Shown: piece by piece, positions 1 to 6,557 of the stretch
Layout of the letters: each line of letters begins with the position of its first letter
How positions within the stretch are numbered: the stretch's first letter is position 1
Source: Chloroflexota bacterium
GTDB lineage: Bacteria; Chloroflexota; Limnocylindria; QHBO01
Assembly: GCA_031177555.1 (NCBI GenBank)
Contig: JAPSGM010000027.1
Coordinates: 1-13,336, forward strand
Direction of reading: 5' to 3'
DNA: 13,336 bases
Translations under genes and position numbers: made by a program
The notes under the pieces: model-generated
What the model saw: the letters and a program-made list of their open reading frames with translations, nothing else
What the model was told of the DNA's origin: nothing
Database searches by the model: none

Positions 1-1
1 C

Positions 2-598
2 GGCCGCTTCGCGGTGAGCATGATCACCGGCGGGCCCGAGGTCGGCGAGTCGCCGGCCAGCGTCCGGCCCATCGGCACCATGGTCGACGTGCGCACGGCC
101 GACCGCTTCGACGACGGCCGCTGGGGCATGCTGGGGGTGGGGGAGTCGCGCCTGGCGCTGGGAGCCATCGACCGCAGCGGTGAGTACGCCGTGGTCGAGG
201 CGGAGGTGCTCCCCGAGCAGGAGGGCGACCCTTCCCGAGCGCGGGAGCTGCTGCCCATGGTCCAGGTTGCGCTGGACGCCTACCTCCAGACGGTGAAACG
301 ATTCGTGGCCTCCGCTGCGTCCATCGGGGCAGAATCCAGGGAGATCACCGACGTGGCGGCTTCGCTCGACGAGGTCCTCAAGCCGATACGCCTGCCCGAT
401 GAGCCGCTTGCGGCCAGCTACGCCGTGGCCGGCGTGCTGCAGATCGAGCTGATCCGCAAGCAGGAGCTGCTGGAGACACCGGACGCGGTGAGCCGCCTGG
501 AGGCCGAGCTGCAGCTGCTGCGGCGCGAGGCTCGTCTGCTCGCCGAGGGCGCCATGCCACCGGTGAGCACCGGCGACCTGCACTTCCACCCGAACTAG
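2..598 (+). CDS. Lon substrate-binding (LON N) domain protein, 5' truncated
   Basis: The reading frame is open from base 2 and the start lies outside the window. The first visible residues (GRFAVSMITGG) match the middle of the N-terminal substrate-binding domain of Lon peptidase. They are followed by the family's usual run of a conserved Gly-Thr in IGTMVDV, then a GR..L.V.G..R strand pattern. The C-terminal half is the alpha-helical part of this domain, with heptad-like Leu/Glu/Arg runs near the end (SRLEAELQLLRREARLLAEG). The frame stops without ATPase or protease domains, so this is a stand-alone LON-domain protein of the type usually about 210-220 residues long, not Lon itself. Such proteins are common in Actinobacteria and Chloroflexota; their function is not established, though a role in substrate recognition or proteolysis is often assumed. 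The GTG at 14 is internal to the domain and is not the true start. Confidence 0.8.
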   Translation, partial: GRFAVSMITGGPEVGESPASVRPIGTMVDVRTADRFDDGRWGMLGVGESRLALGAIDRSGEYAVVEAEVLPEQEGDPSRARELLPMVQVALDAYLQTVKRFVASAASIGAESREITDVAASLDEVLKPIRLPDEPLAASYAVAGVLQIELIRKQELLETPDAVSRLEAELQLLRREARLLAEGAMPPVSTGDLHFHPN

Positions 599-614
599 GA
601 GCCCGCTCCCGAGC

Positions 615-1751
615 ATGCCGATCCCGCCGGGCCGCCTCGCCGCGGTCCTCACGATCCTGGCCGTCGCGCTGGCCGCCTGTGGCGACCTGCCGTCGCCGTC
701 GGCGTCCGGCAGCGCCAGCCCCTCGGTGGCAGCCTCCGCCTCCGCCCCGGCCAGCGGCGGCGGCCGGGGGAGCGCCATGCCGCAGCCTTCGGCCAGCGCG
801 GACGTCACCACCTATACCGTGGTGCCGGGCGACACCCTGTTCTCGATCGCGCGCGCCTGGGGCGCCACCGTCGGGCAGCTCCAGGCGTGGAACGCGGACC
901 GCTACGCCAGCCTGGCCGACGACCCGAACAACCTGCAGGCGGGTTGGGTCCTGGTCGTGGCCGGCGACCCAGGAGCGACGCCCCGGGCCAGCTCGTCCCC
1001 GAGGCAGCGGGCGACGCCGGCGCCGACCCCGCCGCCGGTGAGCTCCGGATGCCGAGCGGGCAATCGCGTCCCGGCCGGAGACCCGCAGACCTTCCACGTG
1101 GTGCCCGGCGCGGGTCGCGGCGTGGCGCTCACGTTCGACATGGGCGGCCGCCTCGACCCGGGCGTGGACATCCTGAACTTCCTCATCCAGCACAGGGTCT
1201 GCGCCACCCTGTTCCCGACCGGGGCCATGGCACAGACGCCGCAGGGGCGCGAGATCATGGGCATCGTGCGCGCGCACCCCGAGCTGTTCGAGATCGGGAA
1301 CCACACCATGCACCACTGCGATCTCGTGCGGGGAGGCGGCGGCTCACCGAGCGAGGCGCCGTGCAAGGGAGTCCCGCCGACGGCCGAGTTCATCCGCCGC
1401 CAGCTGACCGATGCACAGGCCATCCTGCGCCAGCTGAGCGGCCAGAACCCGCAGCCCTACTGGCGACCGCCGTACGGGTCGGTCAACGGTGCGGTGGTCT
1501 CGGCGGCGGCATCGGCGGGGTACACCAAGACGTTCATGTGGGACATCGACACCATCGACTGGAAGCCGATCAGCGATGGCGGCCCCACTCCCCAGCAGAT
1601 CGCGGCGAAGGTGATCACCAGCGCCGAGGGCGGTTCGAACGTGCTCATGCACCTGGGCGGCTACGAGACGCTCGAGGCGCTGCGGATCATGGTCCCCGGC
1701 CTGCGCGAGCGGGGATTTACGCTGACTTCGCTGAGCGACCTGCTGAGCTGA
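615..1751 (+). CDS. LysM and NodB polysaccharide deacetylase lipoprotein (CE4)
   Basis: A 378-residue exported lipoprotein that probably binds and deacetylates peptidoglycan or another wall glycan. The signal peptide ends in a lipobox LAAC with lipidation Cys22, followed by a Ser/Ala/Pro-rich linker. One LysM domain lies at about residues 66-115 (YTVVPGDTLFSIA start). A second Pro/Thr-rich linker leads to a NodB homology domain at about 160-378. The catalytic motifs are TFDMGG (173-178), HTMHH (His230/His234), RPPYG (284-288), DIDTIDW (310-316) and the LMH motif with His346. The second Asp of the usual TFDD motif, a metal ligand in characterised CE4 enzymes, is Met176; the first Asp (175) and both His remain. 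It starts 16 bp after the LON-domain gene, with a weak AGGAG at the upstream stop codon, so the two may be co-transcribed. It ends 4 bp from the convergent aminotransferase gene. Confidence 0.9.
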   Translation: MPIPPGRLAAVLTILAVALAACGDLPSPSASGSASPSVAASASAPASGGGRGSAMPQPSASADVTTYTVVPGDTLFSIARAWGATVGQLQAWNADRYASLADDPNNLQAGWVLVVAGDPGATPRASSSPRQRATPAPTPPPVSSGCRAGNRVPAGDPQTFHVVPGAGRGVALTFDMGGRLDPGVDILNFLIQHRVCATLFPTGAMAQTPQGREIMGIVRAHPELFEIGNHTMHHCDLVRGGGGSPSEAPCKGVPPTAEFIRRQLTDAQAILRQLSGQNPQPYWRPPYGSVNGAVVSAAASAGYTKTFMWDIDTIDWKPISDGGPTPQQIAAKVITSAEGGSNVLMHLGGYETLEALRIMVPGLRERGFTLTSLSDLLS

Positions 1752-1755
1752 AGAC

Positions 1756-3120
1756 CTAGCCGCCGACCTCCGCCGGGCCCGGCTCGGGGTACCGCGCAGC
1801 TTCCAGCGCCTCGCCGAACAGCCGCGCAGCCAGGTCCACCGCAGCGGCGTCGACCACGAGCGGCGGGCAGAGCCTCAGCGTCGACTCGCCGCACTCCAGC
1901 ACCAACAGGCCGCGCTCGAACGCGGCGCGCTCCACGGCGTTGGCCTGCTCGTGCGTGTGGAACTCCACGCCGACCATGAGCCCGATGCCCCGCACGTCGC
2001 GCACGGCGTGGGCGTCCGAGGCCACCGCCTCGAGCGCCGAGCGCAGCCGGTCGCCCATTGTCGTTGCATTGGCCATGAGCCCGTCCTCGATGAGCTCCAG
2101 CGTGGCCAGGCCGGCGGCGGCGCAGACCGGGTTGCCGGCGAACGTCGAGCCGTGCGCGCCCGGCGGCCAGGTCCAGACCGATTCGCGGGCGATGAACGCG
2201 CCGATGGGCATGCCCGACGCGATTCCCTTGGCCGTGGTGACGAGGTCCGGTTCCACGCCGACGTGCTCCATCGCCCACCACTTGCCCGTGCGGCCCATGC
2301 CGGACTGGATCTCGTCCGCGATGAGCAGGATGCCGTGCTCGTCGCAGATGTCGCGCAGCCCGCGCAGGAACGCGGCCGGCGCCGGGAAGTAGCCGCCCTC
2401 GCCCTGCACCGGCTCGACCACGATGGCGGCCACGTCGGCAGGTGCCACGAGCCGCCCCAGGATCGAGCGTCGCAGGACCTCCAGCTCGGCGGTGCCATCG
2501 CCCCCGGAGCCCTCGCGCCAGGCGCGGACGCGCGGGTACGGCGCGTGGAACACCATGGGCAGCAGCGGTCCGAAACCGGCTCGCTGCTTGAGCTTGGAGC
2601 TGGTGAGCGACAGTGCGCCCAGGGTACGGCCGTGGAACGCGCCCTCGAAGGCGATGATGGCGGGCCGACGGGTGTGGTGGCGCGCCAGCTTGACGGCGCC
2701 CTCGACCGCCTCCGTGCCGGAATTGGTCAGGAAGACCCGCGCCGTCTCCTCGAACGGGGCGATGGCCGCCAGGCGCTCATTGAACTCGAGGTAACGCGGC
2801 TCGTAGAAGTCGGTGGCGGCGATGTGGATCAGGCGCCCGGCCTGCTCCCGGATGGCGGCCACGACGCGCGGGTGGGCGTGGCCGGTGCTGGCCACGGCAA
2901 TGCCCGCGGCAAAATCGCAGAAGACGTTGCCATCGACATCGGTGACCCAGATGCCGTCGGCCGACTCAGCGACGAGCGGGTAGGCGCGGGTGAGGCTGGG
3001 GCTGCCGACCGCCTCGTCGCGGGCGATCAGGGCCTGGGCGCGGGGTCCGGGCAGCTCTGTGCGGATGCGCGGCTCCGTTGGGCGGGCAGCCGCGGCGGAG
3101 GACGTGGTCTCGACGTTCAT
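1756..3120 (-). CDS. PLP class-III aminotransferase (ornithine/GABA/acetylornithine type)
   Basis: A 454-residue fold-type I PLP enzyme of aminotransferase class III. Visible signatures are NSGTEAVEGAVK (133-144, phosphate binding), FHGRT (162-166), the PLP-nitrogen Asp in DEIQSGMGRTG (Asp269), the Schiff-base Lys298 in TTAKGIASGMP, and GSTFAGNP (324-331). The N-terminal block ELPGP, then AYPLV and VDGNVFCDFAAGIAV, resembles the archaeal-type subgroup. That subgroup holds ornithine and GABA aminotransferases and also Pyrococcus-type amino-acid racemases, so substrate and even reaction class are open. The pruA gene about 1.6 kb upstream on the same strand makes ornithine aminotransferase (ornithine to glutamate semialdehyde) attractive; this is inference. 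The ATG start has a GGAG ribosome-binding site 9 bases upstream (3130-3133). A 76-bp gap separates it from pyrD, so it may be transcribed separately or by read-through. Confidence 0.87.
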   Translation of the reverse strand: MNVETTSSAAAARPTEPRIRTELPGPRAQALIARDEAVGSPSLTRAYPLVAESADGIWVTDVDGNVFCDFAAGIAVASTGHAHPRVVAAIREQAGRLIHIAATDFYEPRYLEFNERLAAIAPFEETARVFLTNSGTEAVEGAVKLARHHTRRPAIIAFEGAFHGRTLGALSLTSSKLKQRAGFGPLLPMVFHAPYPRVRAWREGSGGDGTAELEVLRRSILGRLVAPADVAAIVVEPVQGEGGYFPAPAAFLRGLRDICDEHGILLIADEIQSGMGRTGKWWAMEHVGVEPDLVTTAKGIASGMPIGAFIARESVWTWPPGAHGSTFAGNPVCAAAGLATLELIEDGLMANATTMGDRLRSALEAVASDAHAVRDVRGIGLMVGVEFHTHEQANAVERAAFERGLLVLECGESTLRLCPPLVVDAAAVDLAARLFGEALEAARYPEPGPAEVGG

Positions 3121-3129
3121 GATCGAGAT

Positions 3130-3133
3130 CTCC
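3130..3133 (-). promoter_or_regulatory. Ribosome-binding site GGAG of aminotransferase
   Basis: GGAG lies 9 bases before the ATG at 3120. It supports this start and independent translation of the aminotransferase. Confidence 0.5.
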
Positions 3134-3143
3134 GGAGCGCAGT

Positions 3144-3162
3144 GGCGCGTCCTGCCCGCGCC
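3144..3162 (-). promoter_or_regulatory. Small GC hairpin between pyrD and aminotransferase
   Basis: GGCGCG and CGCGCC pair around a 7-base loop in the 76-bp gap. There is no T-tract. It could be a weak terminator after pyrD, a 3'-end stabiliser or part of the aminotransferase leader. Confidence 0.25.
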
Positions 3163-3181
3163 CTTGGCTAGATGGACCCGG

Positions 3182-3190
3182 ATGGTACCA
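3182..3190 (-). promoter_or_regulatory. Possible extended -10 (TGG TACCAT) for aminotransferase
   Basis: On the minus strand TGGTACCAT fits TGn plus a TACCAT hexamer (4 of 6), between the pyrD stop (3197) and the aminotransferase start (3120). No -35 is visible. The leader would be about 55 bases and includes a small hairpin (3144-3162). Confidence 0.3.
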
Positions 3191-3196
3191 GCCGCC

Positions 3197-4249
3197 TCAG
3201 CCGATGTGCGTCACCCTGGCCGCCTCGCCGATGAGCCCCGGCCCGCGGTACACCAGGCCGGTCCAGACCTGGACCAGGTCGGCCCCCGACTCGTACGTGG
3301 CCGCCACGTCGTCCGCTCCCGCCACGCCGCCGCAGGCGACGATGACCGGCCCGGCGCCGAGCAGGTCGCGCGCATGGCGTACCGATGCCAGCGTCCGGGG
3401 CAGCAGCGGCGCGCCGGACAGGCCGCCGTCCTCGGTGGCCTCCGCGGAGCGGAGCCCGTCGCGGCGGGTGGTGGTGTTGCCCATGACGAGGCCCGCCACC
3501 CCGGCCTCGACCAGGGCGGGAAGGAGGGTGTCCGCCTGGCCCCGCTCCAGGTCCGGGCTCAGCTTCACCAGCAGAGGGCGCGCGGGGCCGGCCGGCTCGC
3601 CGGCCTGCGCCAGGGCCGCCACGATCTCCAGCAGCCGCTCGGGCTGCTGGAGATCCCGCAGGCCGGGCGTGTTCGGCGACGAGACGTTGATGGCCAGGTA
3701 ATCGGCCACCGGGGCCAAGACACGCGCGGCGGCGACGTAGTCGTCCACGGTGCGCTCCGTCGGCGTGGCGCGTCCGCGACCGATGTTGACGCCCACCACG
3801 AAGTCGCGCGGCAGGTGGCGCCGCGCCAGCATGATCCGGCGGGCCAGGGCCACCGCCCCGCCGTTGTTGAATCCCATGCGGTTGACCAGCGCTTCGTCCT
3901 CCACCAGGCGGAAGAGGCGCGGCCTCGGATTGCCCGGCTGCGGCTCGGGCGTGACGGTGCCCACCTCGACGAAGCCGAAGCCCAGCGCCTCCCAGCCGCG
4001 CAGCGCGGACGCGTCCTTGTCCCAGCCGGCTGCCAGCCCGATGCGGTTGCGGAAGCGGAGTCCCAGCAGGTCCGCCCAGGGAGCGGGCCGCCGCGGGACG
4101 TCACTCGCCAGGCGAAGCGCCCACCGGCCGAGCTGGTTTTCCCCGGCGATGCGCAGCGCGTCCAGAGTGAGGCGGTGGATGCGCTCCGAGTCGAAGCGGA
4201 AGAGCAGCGGCCGGGCCACGCCGAACGCCAGCGATCGCCAGCCGCTCAC
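3197..4249 (-). CDS. pyrD: Dihydroorotate dehydrogenase, class 2 (quinone)
   Basis: A 350-residue FMN enzyme that oxidises dihydroorotate to orotate in pyrimidine synthesis, passing electrons to membrane quinone. It has the class-2 N-terminal helical extension (about residues 1-45, RPLLFRFDSERIHRLTLDAL). Barrel motifs follow: GLAAGWDKDA (71-80), GTVTPEPQPGNPRPR (97-111), NRMGFNN (123-129), GVNIG (153-157), NVSSPNTPGLRDLQ (188-201) with the class-2 catalytic Ser, VKLSPD (228-233), GGLSG (275-279) and CGG (306-308). The usual Lys after GVNIG is Arg here. The chosen GTG start (4249-4247) shares bases with the upstream TGA in a GTGA arrangement, implying translational coupling to the DUF4288 gene. 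It gives a normal family length. A later in-frame GTG (VARPLLFRF, residue 11) is possible. Extending further upstream to 4354 would add 35 Arg-rich residues that overlap the neighbour in another frame, which is unlikely. Confidence 0.93.
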   Translation of the reverse strand: MSGWRSLAFGVARPLLFRFDSERIHRLTLDALRIAGENQLGRWALRLASDVPRRPAPWADLLGLRFRNRIGLAAGWDKDASALRGWEALGFGFVEVGTVTPEPQPGNPRPRLFRLVEDEALVNRMGFNNGGAVALARRIMLARRHLPRDFVVGVNIGRGRATPTERTVDDYVAAARVLAPVADYLAINVSSPNTPGLRDLQQPERLLEIVAALAQAGEPAGPARPLLVKLSPDLERGQADTLLPALVEAGVAGLVMGNTTTRRDGLRSAEATEDGGLSGAPLLPRTLASVRHARDLLGAGPVIVACGGVAGADDVAATYESGADLVQVWTGLVYRGPGLIGEAARVTHIG

Positions 4250-4704
4250 TCCTCGTGAGCGCGTGGAAAGGCCATCTCCAGCGGGCGCAGGGCGGGCAGC
4301 GGCTCGCCGTCGGCATCGGTCTCGATGCCGGGAGGCGCCATGAACTCGTGCCATACCTCGGTGCCCGCCGCGGGCGGGTCGTCCAGCTCCTTGATGGCCA
4401 CGATCCCCTCGAACCGGATCTGGCCGTCCTCGCCCGCCTCGGTCTCGAACTCGTCCTCGTACTCCTCGGCGATCTCGATGGCGCGCCCAAGGGCCGCCTC
4501 CTCGTCGTCGCCGTCGACCAGGACCACCCGGTCCTCGACCATCACCGGCGCCTCGGCCTCGCCGACCAGGTAGGCGTAGCGCAGCTGCACGCCGAACCAG
4601 CCGCTCGAATCGACGACCGGGTCGATCTCGTCTAGCTCGACCAGCGAGCGCAGCTCCTCCGGGCGGCCGCGCCCGTTGACCGGGCTCCCGTCCCCGTCAC
4701 TCAC
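4246..4704 (-). CDS. DUF4288-like acidic protein
   Basis: A 152-residue cytosolic protein of unknown function. The middle (about residues 36-125) matches what I recall of DUF4288: a start at WFGVQLRYAYLV, an acidic strand VMVEDRVVLVDGDDEEAA, a helix rich in Glu (RAIEIAEEYEDEFE), then a strand WVH-like segment near GTEVWHEFM. I count 41 Asp/Glu in 152 residues against about 10 Arg/Lys, so the protein is strongly acidic. No signal peptide or membrane segment is visible. The GTG start at 4704 overlaps the 3' end of pruA by 8 bases, and the stop overlaps the pyrD start, so it is locked between the two in one transcript. That suggests it is made together with them, but says nothing certain about function. 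The DUF4288 assignment is from memory of the family and should be checked by profile search. Confidence 0.78.
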   Translation of the reverse strand: MSDGDGSPVNGRGRPEELRSLVELDEIDPVVDSSGWFGVQLRYAYLVGEAEAPVMVEDRVVLVDGDDEEAALGRAIEIAEEYEDEFETEAGEDGQIRFEGIVAIKELDDPPAAGTEVWHEFMAPPGIETDADGEPLPALRPLEMAFPRAHEE

Positions 4705-6298
4705 CGTCGCTGCCGGTCTCGTCGCCTATGACGGTCTGCGACTGCTCGCGCATGAACTGCTGGACGTAGTACGGGCCCAGGCCGCTCTTGCCCGATGAGC
4801 CGGAGCCCTTCCAGCCGCCGAAGCTCTGGATGCCCGGCCAGGCTCCCGTCGTGGCCCCGGCGCGCCGGTTCACGTACACCACGCCGGCCTGGATCGTGTC
4901 CAGGAAGCGCTGGACCTCCGACTGGTCGCGGCTGAAGATGCCGGCCGTCAGCCCGTAGGGGGTGGCGTTGGCATGGCGCAGCGCCTCGTCGAGAGAATCG
5001 ACCTCTCCGACGACCAGGAACGGGACGAACAGCTCGTCGCGAAAGAGCCGATGCTCCAACGGCAGGCCGGTCACCACCGTCGGCGTGGGGAAGTAGCCGC
5101 GGCCGGTATCGTCGTCGCGCAGCACCTCGCCACCGGCCTCGATGGCGCCGCCGTCGCGCCGCGCCTCGTCGACGGCATCGGTGAACTTGCGCAGGGCGCC
5201 CTCGTTGATGACCGGGCCCATCCAGCTGTCGCGCCGCGTGGGGTCGCCGACGCTGATGGACCGGGCGCGCTCCACCAGCCGGTCCACGAACTCGTGGGCC
5301 ACGCCGCGCTCGACATAGACGCGGCTATTGGCGCTGCACTTCTGCCCGTCGAAGCCGAAGGCCGAGCGCATCACGCCCTCGGCAGCCTCGTCAAGGTCGG
5401 CGTTGGCGGTCACGATGGCCGGGTTCTTGCCGCCCATCTCGGTGATGATCGGCCGCGGGTAGTCGCGGGTGAAGCCGGTGTACAGCTTCATCCCGACCTC
5501 GTACGAGCCGGTGAAGACCATCCCGTCGATGCCCGGGTTCTCCTGTAGCTCGGCGCCGACCGTTTCGCCCGGGCCGGTGACCAGATTGAACACGCCGGCC
5601 GGGACGCCGGCGTCGCGCAGCGCCTCTCCGAACCGGTAGGCCATCAGTGGAGCGTCGGAGCTCGGCTTCAGGACCACCGTGTTGCCGGCGATCATCGCGC
5701 CGGCGGCGGGGCCGCCGGCCAGCGCCATGGGGAAGTTGAAGGGGCTGATGACGGCCCACACGCCGTGCGGCTTCAGGACCGATCGCGTCTTCTCGGTCGG
5801 CGAGAGCGAGCCCATCGGGCGGGAGAAGCCCTCGTTGCGCTCCATCTCGTCCGAGTAGTAGCGGAGCAGGTCGGCCGTCTCCTCGACATCGCCCAGCGCC
5901 TCCAGGCGGTTCTTGCCGACCTCGAAGGACATTTGCGCGGCGTGATCGAACTGCCGCTCGCTGATCAGGTCGGCGGCGCGGCGCATGAGCTCGATCCGCC
6001 TGCGCCAGCCGAGGTCGCGCCAGGACGGGAAGGCCTCGCGCGCGGCGGCGACCGCGTCCCGGACGTCCTGCCGCGTGCCGACCGGGAAGCGAGAGACGAC
6101 GATGTCGCGATCGATCGGGGATCGGTCCTCGAAGGTCTCGTCGCGGTGACGCTCCTCGTCGCCGATGATCATCGGGTACGCCTTGCCGAGCTCGCCGCGG
6201 GCCCGCTCGACGGCCGCGTCGAAGGCAGACTGCAGCTCCTCGTTGTCCGCCGAGAGGGTGGCGTAGGTGATCTTCATGCGTGGCGTGGTGGTGGCCAT
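4697..6298 (-). CDS. pruA: L-glutamate gamma-semialdehyde (P5C) dehydrogenase
   Basis: A 533-residue NAD-dependent aldehyde dehydrogenase that oxidises glutamate semialdehyde/pyrroline-5-carboxylate to glutamate, the last step of proline and ornithine breakdown. The N-terminus MKITYATLSADNEELQSAF and the segment GKAYPMIIGDE are typical of the RocA/PruA type. ALDH motifs: SPFNFP with Asn188, LKPSS with Lys211, TGS (263-265), catalytic base Glu287 in TEMGGKN, and nucleophile Cys321 in DGQKCSANSRVYV. The C-terminal SFGGWKGSGSSGKSGLGPYYVQQF is also characteristic. The start at 6298 is chosen because GGAGG (6309-6313) sits 10 bases upstream and the length fits the family. The frame stays open upstream to an ATG at 6490, but that part has promoter-like and hairpin sequence and no family similarity. 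A start at the internal ATG (6277, MKITYA) lacks a ribosome-binding site. It is the first gene of the pruA-DUF4288-pyrD run. Confidence 0.94.
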   Translation of the reverse strand: MATTTPRMKITYATLSADNEELQSAFDAAVERARGELGKAYPMIIGDEERHRDETFEDRSPIDRDIVVSRFPVGTRQDVRDAVAAAREAFPSWRDLGWRRRIELMRRAADLISERQFDHAAQMSFEVGKNRLEALGDVEETADLLRYYSDEMERNEGFSRPMGSLSPTEKTRSVLKPHGVWAVISPFNFPMALAGGPAAGAMIAGNTVVLKPSSDAPLMAYRFGEALRDAGVPAGVFNLVTGPGETVGAELQENPGIDGMVFTGSYEVGMKLYTGFTRDYPRPIITEMGGKNPAIVTANADLDEAAEGVMRSAFGFDGQKCSANSRVYVERGVAHEFVDRLVERARSISVGDPTRRDSWMGPVINEGALRKFTDAVDEARRDGGAIEAGGEVLRDDDTGRGYFPTPTVVTGLPLEHRLFRDELFVPFLVVGEVDSLDEALRHANATPYGLTAGIFSRDQSEVQRFLDTIQAGVVYVNRRAGATTGAWPGIQSFGGWKGSGSSGKSGLGPYYVQQFMREQSQTVIGDETGSDGE

Positions 6299-6308
6299 CG
6301 GCGCAATG

Positions 6309-6313
6309 CCTCC
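6309..6313 (-). promoter_or_regulatory. Ribosome-binding site GGAGG deciding the pruA start
   Basis: GGAGG lies 10 bases before the ATG at 6298. It is the strongest Shine-Dalgarno match in the window and fixes the pruA start over the longer frame open to 6490 and the internal ATG at 6277. Confidence 0.6.
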
Positions 6314-6374
6314 GAGCGTGCTCTCGCGGCGCGCCATGGGGGCGCGCGGTGAGATGACGAAAGGGTCGCTGGCC

Positions 6375-6383
6375 ATTATCGCA
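6375..6383 (-). promoter_or_regulatory. Possible second pruA promoter, extended -10 (TGC GATAAT)
   Basis: TGCGATAAT on the minus strand fits an extended -10 element, 5 of 6 matches to TATAAT. A transcript would start near 6368 and leave a leader of about 70 bases. No good -35 is visible. It could be a second start used together with the 6449-6477 promoter. Confidence 0.3.
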
Positions 6384-6404
6384 CCGGCCGGCAGGCAGGC
6401 CGAA

Positions 6405-6435
6405 GGCCAGGCTCCGGGGGGAGAAGAGCCTGGCC
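6405..6435 (-). promoter_or_regulatory. Perfect 10-bp hairpin in pruA leader
   Basis: GGCCAGGCTC and GAGCCTGGCC form a perfect 10-bp stem around an 11-base loop with a C-rich tract. It begins about 7 bases into the predicted leader and is followed by no T-tract, so it is not an ordinary rho-independent terminator. It may protect the 5' end of the mRNA, take part in leader control or be a dyad operator. Role is inferred only from position. Confidence 0.45.
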
Positions 6436-6448
6436 CTCGGCGACCGAA

Positions 6449-6477
6449 ATCATAGGTCGCGCGTTTCGGCCCTGCAA
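6449..6477 (-). promoter_or_regulatory. Predicted promoter for pruA operon (-35 TTGCAG, -10 TATGAT)
   Basis: On the minus strand, TTGCAG (6477-6472) is followed after exactly 17 bases by TATGAT (6454-6449), 5 of 6 matches to TATAAT. The expected start of transcription is near 6442, which leaves a leader of about 144 bases before the pruA ATG. This is the best-formed housekeeping-type promoter in the window. It lies between the methyltransferase stop and pruA, where a promoter is needed. Confidence 0.6.
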
Positions 6478-6479
6478 GA

Positions 6480-6530
6480 GGATTCTGCACGGAATCAGCA
6501 CGTTCCGGCGCGTTCCGGCACGGTTCTGCG
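6480..6530. repeat. Inverted repeat and tandem 10-bp units upstream of pruA -35
   Basis: GATTC and GAATC (6481-6485, 6492-6496) are inverted around six bases, directly against the -35 box. Next to it, CGTTCCGGCG and CGTTCCGGCA (6501-6510, 6511-6520) repeat with a 10-bp period, followed by a weaker third copy CGGTTCTGCG. One-turn spacing upstream of a promoter is what a regulator-binding site would look like. No regulator is known. Confidence 0.4.
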
Positions 6531-6557
6531 ATCTGCCCGCGCTCGGGAGCGCTGGAA

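Larger units (their letters stand above)
6299..6557. other. 259-bp intergenic region upstream of pruA
   Basis: No gene is supported here. It holds, from right to left, three near-tandem 10-bp units (6501-6530), an inverted repeat (6481-6496), the predicted pruA promoter, the leader hairpin, a second possible -10, and the pruA ribosome-binding site. No terminator for the methyltransferase (stop at 6558) with a clear T-tract is visible. Confidence 0.6.

Noticed and set aside
378..1316. Minus-strand open frame of 312 codons across the LON and deacetylase genes
   Set aside because: Arg/Gly/Ala-rich low-complexity translation, antisense to a gene with clear LysM and NodB motifs; typical GC-rich shadow.
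1772..1783. Perfect palindrome GCCGGGCCCGGC near the convergent gene ends as a bidirectional terminator
   Set aside because: It has no loop when read as a hairpin core, no T-tract on either strand, and lies within the aminotransferase coding end; common by chance in GC-rich DNA.
1951..3171. Plus-strand open frame of 406 codons
   Set aside because: Lies antisense to the aminotransferase with its full set of PLP motifs; no recognisable domain.
2990..4258. Plus-strand open frame of 422 codons
   Set aside because: Antisense to pyrD and the aminotransferase start; Arg/Gln/Ala-rich without domain features.
6299..6490. 64-residue N-terminal extension of PruA
   Set aside because: Contains the predicted -10, hairpin and ribosome-binding site; no family similarity before MATTTPRMKITYA.
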